This document shows positions 33,251 through 44,170 of a DNA stretch of 64,000 nucleotides, one piece after another. The stretch is from Halichoerus grypus (taxonomy: Eukaryota; Chordata; Mammalia; Carnivora; Phocidae). Position 1 is the stretch's first letter; every line of letters begins with the position of its first letter. Below the pieces are notes generated by a model. The model was given only the letters and a program-made list of their open reading frames with translations. It searched no databases and had not been told where the DNA came from. The DNA is taken from positions 14,460,919 through 14,524,918 of the forward strand of contig NC_135724.1 of the NCBI RefSeq assembly GCF_964656455.1, given 5' to 3'. A program made the position numbers and the translations under genes.

Positions 33251-34509
33251 CCTCTTCTCTCCATACTATTCTCTTAAAAGTAAAGTCCCTTTATTGAAAA
33301 ATATGATGTATTTCACAAGTAAAAAAATGGATGGAAGAACTGTAATAGGAAGAAAACTCCCAGCAATAAATACAGAGAATCTGCAAGGTCAACATCTTGA
33401 GGCAAGAAAGATTCCTGAAAATTGGAGATGACGTAGCAGGTACAACACTTCCAACCTGAAGTGACCCCTGAGCTGACAAGGTCAAAGATTTTTAAAATGA
33501 CCTCTCCATTGATGATAAACCAGGATCCTACCCCCAGTAAATTAATCCACCCAAGTTAAATAGGCCACTAGGGCTTGAAATAGAAACACTATTTCAAGTC
33601 TCAACACTTTTTTTTTTTTTTCAATTTGAAGCAGAAAAGAAAAGTCATTTTTTTCTATATCCCTTAAATGCCACTTTTATTTCTTTCCTTTGTTTCTCCC
33701 AATGGAACATCATTGTTATTTTCAACACATTTTAGTGTAAGCTTCACCCGGCAATCTAAAACTGAATGCAAGAACAAAGGAGAGAAAACAACGGGAACTT
33801 GAGATAGATGTTTGCTAGGCTGGTATTACGTTTTTTACTTTTTAAAAGTTAATCCAGAGCCATGACTAAATAAAAAGGTAGAATCAATATAGCACAGACC
33901 ATGTTCAGAGTTTTGTTTTTGTTTTTTTTTTCCCCAACCTTATTGCCTTTGTTAAGCTCGGTGGTCTCAGATGTAAACAGGACAGGTCTCCAGAGAATTA
34001 CAGGCAAAAACTCCACCCTGAAATGGAAACAGGAAAACCTGCTATTCAATCCAAATGACAAATGTGTAAAACTACCACGTGATATTTTAATCACTTCTTT
34101 ACCTTGGAGTGAGTGTTTGAAAATTCATGCCAGATACCAGGGAAGCTTTTGTAGAACATTATACGCTCGTCCGAGTAGTAAGTTATCCTTATGCCCTATA
34201 GTGGTGAGCATGTTCCTTTGCACACAGCAGATGTTCAATAAATGTGTGTACTAGTTACAAAAAAATGTAATTTCCAACTGGTTTTATTTACATACAGATT
34301 TTAAAACATTGCCTTGAAATATCTCCAACATATGTGTTAAGGGAGAACCTTCATTTCCTCGGCCATGTGGTTCTATGGAGATGGACTTCTTCTCTCCTTG
34401 GCAGGCGGGAGAGTTCTCTGATGGGTGACTTTAGGGGAAACAGTGTGCTTGGTCCAGCCCTTCTGGAGGTTTTTCTCTTTCAGATCTCCTTCACTTCTTG
34501 AGAGGTCCA
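33251..34509. other. single-copy non-coding DNA
   Basis: No gene recognised. The end near 34200-34260 ('cagatgttcaataaatgtg') resembles an L2/MIR 3' terminus. A 117-codon plus frame at 33901-34254 has no recognised feature. Confidence 0.4.
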
Positions 34510-34683
34510 TCAATTTCTTGACCTGTGCAGGGTATTAACGTGGAAGAGTGGACTATTCCAGATTGGCAAGAGTCCCTGAACCAGTCATCATTTCCGTCTT
34601 GAAATCTCCAACTATAATGTGGATTTGTCTGTTTCTCCCTGCAGCTCTATCAGTCTTGCTTCATATATTTTCAAACTTATTTA

Positions 34684-34865
34684 TTTATTTATTTATTTAT
34701 TTAAGATTTTATTTATTTGACAGAGAGCACAAGCAGAGGGAGAGAGAGGGAGAAGCAGTCTCCCCACTGAGCAAGGAGTCCGATGTGGGACTCGATCCCA
34801 GAACCCTGGGATCACGACCCGGGCTGAAAGCAGCCGCTTAACCGACTGAGCCACCCAGGCATCCC
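34684..34865 (-). mobile_element. Can-SINE, minus strand, (TTTA)n tail
   Basis: Antisense SINEC; tail is (ttta)n at 34679-34702. Diverged TSD-like flanks (ttcaaacttatttat / ttgaaactcgtttat). Confidence 0.93.
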
Positions 34866-35032
34866 TTGAAACTCGTTTATTAAGTACATAAATATTTAGG
34901 ATTGCTATGTCCTATTGATGAATTTGATTGTTTTGAAAAGAACTTGATTGTTTTGAAAAGAACTTCCTTGTGCCTGGTAATATCTTGCTCTGAAATCTCC
35001 TTTGTCTGACAAAAATATAGCCAAATCCTTTT

Positions 35033-35225
35033 TTTTTTTTTTTTAAGATTTTATTTATTGGCGAGAGAGAGAATGAGACAGAGAGCATGAGAGGGAGGAG
35101 GGTCGGAGGGAGAAGCAGATGCCCCGCTGAGCAGGGAGCCTGATGTGGGACTCGATCCCGGGACTCCAGGATCATGACCTGAGCTGAAGGCAGTCGCTTA
35201 ACCAACTGAGCCACCCAGGAGCCCC
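35033..35225 (-). mobile_element. Can-SINE, minus strand, 14-bp TSD
   Basis: Antisense SINEC ending 'ccacccaggagcccc'. TSD agccaaatcctttt at 35019-35032 and 35226-35239. Confidence 0.96.
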
Positions 35226-35467
35226 AGCCAAATCCTTTTGATCAGTGTTAGCATTGTATGTTTTTTTCCATCCTTTTACCTTATAGTTGAGGTATGTTTC
35301 TTATAGACAGTGTATATTCGAGTCTTTTTTTTTTTTTTAATCCAATCTAAAAATTTCTGCCTTTAGTGGGATATTTCCACATTTTAGTTCTAATGTGATT
35401 ATTGGTATGGTTTTGAACTCTGTCTTCTTATTGTGTGTTTTCTGTTTGTGCCTTCTGGGTTTTTTTT

Positions 35468-35669
35468 GTTTTTTGTTTTTTAAAGATTTTATTTATTTAT
35501 TTGACAGAGAGAGACACAGTAAGAGAGGGAACACAAGCAGGGGGAGTGGGAGAGGGAGAAGCAGGCTTCCCGCTGAGCAGGGAGCCCAATGTGGGGCTCG
35601 ATCCCAGGACCCTGGGATCATGACCCGAGCCGAAGGCAGACGCTTAACGACTGAGCCACCCAGGCGCCC
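35468..35669 (-). mobile_element. Can-SINE, minus strand, 13-bp TSD
   Basis: Antisense SINEC of the 'gagggaacacaagcaggggg' subfamily. TSD ctgggtttttttt at 35455-35467 and 35670-35682. Confidence 0.96.
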
Positions 35670-35776
35670 CTGGGTTTTTTTTTAATCCCTTTTTTTTCTC
35701 TTTTTCTGTCTTCTTTTAGATGAACTTTTTTTACAATTCTATTTTATTTTATTAGCTGTAACTCTTTTGTTATTTT

Positions 35777-35977
35777 TCTTAAAAGATTTTATTTATTTGT
35801 TTGAGAGAGAGCAAGAGAGAGAGCACAAGTAGGGGGGAGGAGCAGAGGGAGAGGGAGAAGCAGACTCCCCACTGAGCATGGAGCCTGATGCGGGGCTCAA
35901 TCCCAGGACCCTGAGATCATGACCTGAGCCGAAGGCAGATGGCAGACGCTTAACTGACTGAGCTACCCAAGAGCCCC
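35777..35977 (-). mobile_element. Can-SINE, minus strand
   Basis: Antisense SINEC with a small internal duplication of the gcagatg/gcagacg step near 35934-35949. TSD is T-rich and imperfect (ctcttttgtt / ctctttgttt). Confidence 0.94.
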
Positions 35978-36085
35978 TCTTTGTTTTGTTGTTTTAGTGG
36001 TTACTTTAGGGTCTATCATGTACATCTTTAAGTTACCACTGTCTATCTTCAAGTGCTATTATACCACTTAGTCTAAGAAACTTAG

Positions 36086-36644
36086 GTCGGCAAGCAAGAA
36101 TGTCCTGTCCCCTTCAAGGTCCTGCTAGCCAAACTAAGAATCAAATCGACATGAGACAGATTAATGGGAGAAAATCAAGTTTAGTAGCATACATATGGGT
36201 AATTCACACAGACATGGAAATTCCAAAGACAGTCCAGCACAAAGAGGTATACCTGTTATTCTGAACTAAGGAGAAAGGGGTGGGGGACTGGGACTTCCAA
36301 GGGAAGGACTGCCACTCACAGGGAGACGAAAAAGAGTAAATGTTTGGTAAACACATGTTTGCTGGGCCTCTCAGAAACATTGGGACACAGAGGATTTGAT
36401 CAAACAGGCCTTGCTAGGTTCCTCCCTGTCTACCAAACCTAGTTCACAGAATAATGTGGTTATCTATGGTGATTGTTCTCTTCCTGGAGCAGGTCCTCCA
36501 TCTAAATTCTTTTTAGGTAGTTGTGGGGGAGGTAAAGAGCTTTTCCTGAATCAACCAGGTTTTTGATTGTTTTTTAGCTCAGAATAATCTTTATGCCAAA
36601 GCAGCATATTCTGGGGGGACCTGCCCTTGGCCCCTCCATTTACA
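36086..36644 (-). mobile_element. ERV LTR, minus strand, inserted in L1-like sequence
   Basis: Reverse complement starts TGTAAATGG and contains 'cagaatatgctgctttggca', 'gagctaaaaaacaatcaaaa' and 'ttaatctgtctcatgtcg'. It is the same family as the plus-strand copy at 54598-55076. Flanked on both sides by minus-strand L1-like DNA, so it is a later insertion. Probably a gammaretrovirus-like (ERV1-class) solo LTR; name not resolved and left edge approximate. No viral gene is present. Confidence 0.78.
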
Positions 36645-38218
36645 ATACCACACCTCTGTTTCTTGCCTCTTAATCATTGAACTTTTGTTGTCCTACTCTT
36701 TGCTTTCTCCTATGCTGTAAACCCCACACTACACAGTCATTATGTTTCTTTAAACAACAACTATCTTTTCAAGTTAAAGATTTAAATAATAAGAAAGATA
36801 TTTTATGTGCACACCCATATAGCTACTCTATGGGGTTAGCTTTTATTTTTATTTGCTGGGTTTCCCATGTGCATATTGCCACATTTCTTCCAAATGCTGC
36901 AACAGATATCACACATCTATTGAAAATTTTCCCCAACGTCTAAGTGCCATTCCAAATACTGCATAAATCCGTGTCTACTCACTCTGCCCATCTCCCTTAA
37001 ATCTCTGTGTTGAACCTCACCATCTCCCTGTTCCGATCCGGACTGAATACTCTTTAGGCTGTGTGTGTGTGTGTTATCCTGGTGCTGCTTTTTGCCATTC
37101 TTTCCTATTTCCTGGGTCCCGTCTTCCTCTTTTTTGATTTATTCCTTATCCTTCTGGAGTGCATTTTCCAAGGAAGGGTGTATGGAGAGTAAATGTCTCT
37201 ATTTTACCCTCAGTGTGATTGGAAACTAACCAGCAGGGCAAGTTTCGCAGGGGTCTGATCTGAGCAGAGTCACACAGGGCTCTCCACTTAAAGGAGCCCA
37301 CACGTGGTTTAATGCTGTTGTTATCATCTTAAAACTCTTAATTTTTGAACAAGAGGCCCACATTTTTATTTTTCACTGGGCCCCACAAATTACATAGCTG
37401 GTCCTGTTGGCTAGAAATGGAAATCTAAGCTAAGCTAATTTTCCCTCGCGATTTTGCTGTCAGCACTCTGCTCTCTTCCTGTCTAGTGTTACTGTTGACA
37501 AGTCTAGTGCCATTTTGGTTGCCTTTCTGTTGTATGTGGCTCAATCTTTTTCTCTCTGGAAGCTCTTACTAGCATCTCTTTATCTCCAGTGAGCTGAAAT
37601 TTTATGACTAGATTGGATTTTTAAATTTTTTATATTTATTTACTTAAAAATTTTTTAAAGTTATCTTTACTTATTGCCTTGTTCAGTTAATAAGCTCTTT
37701 CAGTCTTGAGCCTTCTGTACTTGAAAATAGAGGTAATTTCCTATATTACTGTTTAATAATTTTCTTTTTATTTTCCATAGTTTCTCTTTATGGAACTCTT
37801 ACTTGGATATTGGACTTTCTAGATTATCCTCCAATTTTACTATCTTTTATTTTTATTGCCTACTGGCTTGCTTCTGTTCTACTTTCTGTGATTTTTCTCT
37901 GGCTTTATTTTCCAATGTTTCTATTCAATTTATTACGTTAGCTATAATATTTAAAATGACCAAGAGTCCCTCTTAATCTAATTATTTCTTTTTTGTAGCC
38001 TCCTGTTCTTTTACTATAGGTGTACTGTTTTCTGTTATCTTTCTGACTATATTAATGATAGATTTTTTGGGGAAATATTCTCTGTTCCCTCTATTTTTTC
38101 TCTGTGTTCTTGGTTCCTTTTGATTTTTGCCTTTTCTGTTATAGACTTTCTTCAAATATCTGCTGATCCTTGACTCTTGAAGAATTTATATTGAAGAGTA
38201 ATAAAAAGCTGATTAGAG

Positions 38219-38246
38219 GGTGTGTGTGTGTGTGTGTGTGTGTGTA
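38219..38246. repeat. (TG)13 microsatellite
   Basis: Uninterrupted alternating tg of about 27 bp. Confidence 0.95.
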
Positions 38247-38581
38247 TGCTTATTGTTGACTGGTGAGCTGTATATAAATGCTTTGATAGAGACTTGCTCT
38301 TTTCTTTGGGGAAAACCCAAATGTCAGCATCCATAATTCTTTTCCCTCTAGCACCTTGATTTCTCCAGAGACCAAATCCTAAAATATTCCTAGCAACAAG
38401 CATGGTGAGAGCAGGCAAAGAGAGAGAGGAATGGTATTTTACTATTCAGTATGTGAACTTTCATTGAATGTCCCTATTTTCAAAATCATGCCTCATACCT
38501 TCTCTCCACTGTGCTTGGTGTTCCCTACTTCAGAGGTGATGCTCTGATTCCTTTTCTTCAGATAAGTCTGTAATCTCCTGT

Positions 38582-38594
38582 GGGGGGGGGGGGG
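38582..38594. repeat. poly(G)13
   Basis: Thirteen consecutive G; a comparable G12 run lies at 39074-39085. Confidence 0.95.
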
Positions 38595-38990
38595 CACAGG
38601 CTTGAGGGTACCCAAATATAGTCTTTTGGCTAACCCTTGGGTCTTCAGCCCCAAGGCATGCCTCAGACTTTCATGATGCTCTATACACCCAAGCCCTGAG
38701 TCTTTTCTGAGTTTTGCAGAGCAAACTGATTTCTTATCAACGCCTCCCATGAGGGCAAGTGGATTTATGCTTTCCCTGTTTGGCTAGATGAGTTTCACGC
38801 CTCTATCCATTTTTAATCTTCCCAAACTTGGTGACATCTGTTGTCAGCTTTCATCCCTGCTCCTGCTCTCTTTGTCCTTCTGACTTTATGTCTTCTTTTT
38901 TTATTCCTTTACTTATATATTGATGGTGTTTCAGGAGGAGACAGAGATACATTTTTTTCAGTCTACCATATTTAAACAGATTTCTCAACT

Positions 38991-39507
38991 AACCTTCTAA
39001 AGTCTTTCTAATACTCTAATTCTATGTCAGAATTGTTGCTGGCAATGAAGTGGTGTGGAGAGTATCCAAAAGTGGGGGGGGGGGGAGGGAATGATAAACA
39101 GAGAAGCGGAATGCTATTGTTTGACAAGGAATGTTCTCAGATATATAAATAGAACTTTAATACCAAGGACAGATAGGGAACTTTTTTTTTTCTGTTGAAG
39201 GTTATTCAGCTTTCTAGTTTTTAGAAAACATAAGTAATGAAGTGTCCATGTAAGGGGAAAACTAGCTCATTTGCATAAGGGGAAAAGAGGAGTAAATATG
39301 TGGTGAGAAACACCTACTCAGAACTGGGGCATCTGGATTGGTTTGAACAGAACTTTCTACCTCTGGAATTCTGTGTAAATTCATTTCTTAAATTCTTCCT
39401 AGAAGGGAGAAAACTTCAGTGAAAACTGACAAACACTGGACAGAGGAGAGAAAAAGGAGACTTAAATAGGATTATGATTGATGTCTGCAGTTTATGTATA
39501 CATATAC
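38991..39507. other. single-copy DNA with G12 run
   Basis: G12 at 39074-39085; otherwise unremarkable, though 39420-39507 may be the start of the L1 3' fragment that resumes at 39698. Confidence 0.4.
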
Positions 39508-39697
39508 ACTTAGAGAGAGGGAGAGCATGCACCCATGTACGCAGGGGTGGGGGCAGAGGCAGAGGGAGAGAGAGAATCTTAAGCAGGCTCCACACTCAGC
39601 GAGCCTGACTTGGGGCTCGATCTCACGACCCTGAGATCATGATCTGAGCTGAAATCAAGAGTTGGACACTTAACCCACTGAGCCACCCAGGTGCCCC
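39508..39697 (-). mobile_element. Can-SINE, minus strand, older
   Basis: 'gatctcacgaccctgagatc', 'gctgaaatcaagagttggac', 'gagccacccaggtgcccc'. More diverged than most copies here. Confidence 0.92.
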
Positions 39698-39875
39698 TAA
39701 AATATATTTTAAAAGAAGAATGCATAGAGGAATGACTAGATGGATAGATTTCTGATGAAGTCGTAGAGTAAAATAGTATAATCCAGGTGGGGAGTATATG
39801 AGCATTCACTAAAATGCTTTCAACTTTCCTGTGTGTTGGAAAATTTTCATAGTACAATGGTGGAAAAAAATGAGG
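39698..39875 (+). mobile_element. L1 3'-UTR end fragment
   Basis: 'ttcaactttcctgtgtgttg' and 'gaaaattttcatagtacaat' are the terminal L1 3'-UTR landmarks. Confidence 0.75.
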
Positions 39876-41328
39876 ATTGTGGTGACAGAGAAAGAGGTGA
39901 AGGAGACAATACTTCTAGACATAAACTGACCAGGCAAACAAGCCCAGAGAAGACACTGTCATTCCAGTTTTCCGGAGAAACGTCTCTGTATTCACTTTAG
40001 AAAATTCCTTCCAAAGATTCTGAAGTTGATGTTCCATTCCAATAGCTATAGGTCACACATGGTGTTGTCCCTTTCTGGCACTTGCCCTTCAAACCTAAAA
40101 TTAAGACACAGGTTACATTCAGCTCAAAACTAGAGGTTCCCAAACCATGGCCTGTGTATTCACCAAGGAGGAAGTGCTATTGCATGTGTTGAATGCTCCC
40201 AGGAAGTGTGTCCATTCAGATTGCTGATCAAGGAAAATGTGCTTCAAATCATCCACTTTATCATCCTGTAATACCTAACTTTGTGGTTTCAGTTGGCAAG
40301 TTCTGATGACTAGAGCATGTACTAATGAAATCTAAGCAGTGTTGGCCAAATGGCCTTTAGCCTCAAGTAGTATAATCCGACTTGATATCAGAATTATGGG
40401 TCCAGTCATCACACAGACCCATTGCTTCATATGAAACCATTGTCCAATGGCCCCCAAACAACCCTGATCCCAGAGTGATCATTTGCAGCTGTGCTTTTTG
40501 TGACAAAAAGGAACTGAAAACCAGTCTATATCAAACATACTTATCACCACTTTGGAGAAAACAATTTACTTGTGGCCATAGATCTTGGGTAGGATTAACC
40601 TTCTAGGTGTGTATGAGCTCATCTGGGTAGTAATTTTCCTTTTAGAGGGAGAATATTTTAACAAAATGTTTTAAAAGTTGACAGCATTATTGAAGGAATT
40701 CAGAAATATTACTGCAGGAGAGATTCTCTAAGAATAGAAATATTGAGTGTGCATGTTCATGCATTGTGTATGTGCATCTATTCTCAGGTTGAAAGACGCT
40801 GCTACTCTTGTTTGGGCTATTGTGTATGAAGTGACTTGGCAATCAGCATCATTGTGTGCTGTAATCACAGGACTGCAAGAGACGCTCCCACTGCCGGCCT
40901 GATGTTTTCACTGATACGGAGACTATTCATTAGAGAACAGCCTCCCAAGGATTGTCTGAACAAGCTGATATCTGCCATCCTGCACAGACAACTCCTTCAT
41001 CTTTTTTGAATTTGATTTTTTTTTCAGACTGCAGGAGCCTCAATGAATTTTGTAAAAGTTGTTTGAGCGTTCAAATATGGCATCTTTTGAAGGATCTCTG
41101 TGGCTACTTTAACCATTTATCTGAAGGTTGACTATTTACATAGTTAGGAATATGTAAATATGACTATTTACATACATAGGAAGCTTAGTTACTTTAATGC
41201 CATCCCCTTATTTTATAAATGAAATGGAGCAAAATTCTAAGGTTCTTGCTTCATTGTGGAATGTTATATTTCGTGTATCAGGTTGTTCAGAAGATATTTA
41301 TATATCTCCCTTCTTTTTCTTTTTCTTT
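39876..41328. other. single-copy DNA, includes second half of the 38-bp block
   Basis: No named repeat. 40187-40224 matches 23233-23270. The 40840-41110 block ('gctgtaatcacaggactgca', 'gagactattcattagagaac') has conserved-element texture. tgactatttacata recurs at 41129-41142 and 41161-41174. Confidence 0.45.
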
Positions 41329-41520
41329 TTTTTTAAGATTTTATTTATTTGATACAGAGAGAGAGAGCGCGCACAAGCAGGGGGAGGGCAGGCAGAGGGA
41401 GAGGGAGAAGCAGGCTTCCCACAGAGCAGGGAGCCCGATGCGGGGCTCGATCCCAGGACCCTGGGATCATGACCTGAGCTGAAGGCAGATGCTTAACCGA
41501 CTGAGCCACCCAGGTGCCCC
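41329..41520 (-). mobile_element. Can-SINE, minus strand
   Basis: Full antisense SINEC, 'cccgatgcggggctcgatcc', little diverged. Flanks tatatctccctt.../tatatccctt... form a TSD with a 2-bp difference. Confidence 0.95.
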
Positions 41521-41551
41521 TATATCCCTTATTTTTCTTAATCCTATATCC

Positions 41552-41553
<2 letters not shown>

Positions 41554-41587
<34 letters not shown>

Positions 41588-41650
41588 TCAACATAATATA
41601 TTTTATCTCTATCTCTCTATCTCCATCTATCTCTGTCTCTATCTCTATCC
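41554..41650. repeat. (AC)16 plus (TCTA)n-like tract
   Basis: Uninterrupted ac repeat at 41554-41585 followed after about 20 bp by tatctctatctctctatc-type units at 41604-41650. Likely highly polymorphic. Confidence 0.93.
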
Positions 41651-42814
41651 TGTTTTTCTTGATGCTATGTTGGGCCTGGGTCTCCCTCTACTTGGCGGGA
41701 GCCCTGCGCCCTAAAAATGCTCTGGGAGGTGTCCACACAAAGGAGGCAAGCAGGATGAGTGATGCTTAAGCCTTTATCTGATCTACACAGAAGGCACCTG
41801 CTTGCTCACGCATAGGTGCAACCATCTCATCAGGCCAGAGCCAGCTGAGGATGGACGGCCCAAAGCTTGGCCAGCAATGGCATGTGGGCTGTTTGCAGGT
41901 GACCTCTGAACACACCTTTCAGGAACTTGTGGCTACAGCTGGGCAGGATGCAAAGATCCTGACTCCTCTTCTTTTTGTTCTCCACTAAGCAGCTGCAGCC
42001 AATCCAAACATGGATTCCTCGCCTTTTTCAAAAGAACTCTTCCTCTCCAAATTTCTTTTAGTCTCTTCCTTACCAAGCAAGTCAAAGTAGCTCTTTGGGA
42101 AGGGGAGCCCTCCATTACCCAGCTCCTGAGGTTATACTCCAGGGTCTCACTACAGAGGCCAGCATTAGAATGAGTAAACAGGGCTGGGGGTGGGGGGCGG
42201 AGAATACCAAGAGCTGTGAATTAGCTCCCTGTAAGAGGGTAGAGTGCGTCTGATTAAGTCCAGGTAAGCATCAGGTTTTACCCAATCTCATTACACAGCT
42301 GAACGCAGGCTTGGTGAAGCTCTTAATGAATGGCCATGGTTGCTAATTGTTGACCTGATTTCTGCATGAGCCACAGTTCTGTTTCCAAATTCTGACCCAT
42401 CTGATCGATGCGTAAACCAGAGGCTGACTCAGCAAGTACAAAAGGAAAGCAGCAGGGTCCTCTTTGAGATGTGGTAAGGTTTTCAGGACATAGTAAGATT
42501 TTTTACCTTTTTAATTAAAGAAATCCATGCCTGCTCCCCAGTTCATCACCAGCTCAGAGAGAGGACTTCTGCCCCAGGCCTTGCTGAGTGGTCACATCCT
42601 AAGGAGATGTCCATTCTGCAGCCATCTTTCTTGGCTTAGCAGCTGCTTGACTGACCTGAATCTCTGAGCCGCTGGGAACCGGCACGTCCTGGAGAGGTGA
42701 ATAAAGTCACGCTGACTCTGGGGTGCCAGATGGAGCCACAGAATCACCCATGGGAGGGGAGGGAAGAGAGTCTATTGTTAATAGTCGCTCTCTTGTTTAC
42801 TGGCCACTTTTTAA
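41651..42814. other. single-copy DNA with possible conserved element
   Basis: No repeat recognised. The 42240-42440 block ('caatctcattacacagctga', 'tggttgctaattgttgacct') has conserved-element texture. Confidence 0.4.
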
Positions 42815-43000
42815 TATCTTTATATATAAAGGTTTCTTGTAAGCCTCATACTAGCCCCATGAGGAAAATAGGGAAAGTAATAGTCCCATTTCATAGATGA
42901 GAAAACTGGGACAAAGGGACTTGTCTAAGCTCATATACCGTCTTAGAAGTGAACGGGGAGTGTAATCCGAGTCTCTTGGTTCCTAGTTTGACCTATCGGA
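42815..43000 (-). repeat. MIR SINE, minus strand
   Basis: 'aagcctcatactagccccat', 'gtcccatttcatagatgaga', 'aaactgggacaaagggactt' follow antisense MIR. Confidence 0.82.
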
Positions 43001-43926
43001 GATCTGGCAACGTACTTAGGTCTACTGGTGGATCCCTTCCTCATTGTTTCCTCTTTCTTTTGACTTTGGAAGATTATGAGCCAGTAGCACCAATGTGAGC
43101 TGCTATAAAATGTCCTTCCCTAAAGGCACTGGGAAGAAATCCCTTTTGTCTGTGACCACAAAGGCACAATGGCTTGAAACCAGTATGAATCAAGGCCACA
43201 GGCCTGTCCTGCTCTGGACCTCATCACCCTATATTCCTAGGTGCTCTCTGAGGGCAACCGTGGGTCTGACATGCTCGCATTCTCAGAGTGCAGGCTGGGC
43301 TTAGGGGGGAGGCATACAACCCTCCAAAAACGCCCTCCGCACCATTAATGCCTATTGCTCTGGAGACCGCCCCTTTCTAGATTTTCGAATCCCTGGAGTC
43401 AGTTTCGGCAGTTCACCTTCTCTGGGCAGGTGCTGGCTAAATTTTAGAACTTTGTCCTTGGCTCAACTCCAGCAATGGGTTTTGTTTCGATGGAAAAGTG
43501 GACTCAAACTCCGATTTCTCTTCTGGCCTTTCCTAAGTCAAATGATGCATTCCACAAAATGATGTCAGTGCTTCTGAATCTCTTCGGTCCCTTCAGTGGA
43601 ACCATGACCATGAAGGAAAAGATAAAAAAAAAAAAAAAAAGCTTTTGCTTTCCCAGCTATCAAGGTGAACTTGGCTGTAACTCCAGGCCTGCCAAGCAGC
43701 CTGATTTGTATCTCTCACAGAAAGGCAAAAAAGCTGTGACCTCCTAGAGGGCCGAGATCACACTGTAATCAACTTTGAATCTTCCTGGCCAGAAGTGGCC
43801 CCCATTGCCTCAGCCGCCCATGGGTGCTCAGTGTGTTGAGCGACAGTAAGAGGGGAAGAAGAGGCTCTCTCCCAGAGGACTCTGGGAGCAATGTCGAACA
43901 CCTGGCACTTAATTAAGCTTGTTCTT
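43001..43926. other. single-copy DNA with poly(A)17
   Basis: A run of 17 A at 43624-43640. A faint L2/MIR 3'-end resemblance at 43735-43845. No gene recognised. Confidence 0.4.
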
Positions 43927-43946
43927 GAAGCAGAAAGAAATTTTAT

Positions 43947-44150
43947 TTATTTATTTTTTTTTTTAAAGATTTATTTATTTATTTATTTGAGAGAGAATGA
44001 GAGACAGAGAGCATGAGAGGGAGGAGGGTCAGAGGGAGAAGCAGACTCCCCGCTGAGCAGGGAGCCCGACGCGGGACTCGATCCCGGGACTCTAGGATCA
44101 TGACCTGAGCCGAAGGCAGTCGCTTAACCAACTGAGCCACCCAGGCACCC
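43947..44150 (-). mobile_element. Can-SINE, minus strand, perfect 20-bp TSD
   Basis: Antisense SINEC with multiple intact CpGs ('cccgacgcgggactcgatcc'). TSD gaagcagaaagaaattttat at 43927-43946 and 44151-44170, identical over 20 bp, so one of the youngest insertions in the window. Confidence 0.98.
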
Positions 44151-44170
44151 GAAGCAGAAAGAAATTTTAT

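Larger units (their letters stand above)
34510..36085 (-). mobile_element. L1 ORF2 relic, minus strand, broken by four SINEs
   Basis: Antisense L1 ORF2: 'tccaactataatgtggattt', 'tctgaaatctcctttgtctg', 'tttgatcagtgttagcattg', 'tttcttatagacagtgtata', 'gtgattattggtatggtttt', 'gtggttactttagggtctat'. Pieces 34510-34683, 34866-35032, 35226-35467, 35670-35776 and 35978-36085. Contains a local 20-bp tandem duplication at 34921-34960. Confidence 0.88.
36645..38990 (-). mobile_element. L1/HAL1-like LINE relic, minus strand
   Basis: The L1 ORF2 continues after the LTR ('taaaccccacactacacagt', 'tttaaataataagaaagata'). From about 37500 the T-rich text ('atattaatgatagatttttt', 'ctgctgatccttgactcttg', 'tgatggtgtttcaggaggag') reads as antisense 5'-region or HAL1-type LINE sequence. 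Between about 37000 and 37480 similarity is weak and could be single-copy DNA. Holds (TG)n at 38219-38246 and a G13 run at 38582-38594. Confidence 0.6.
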
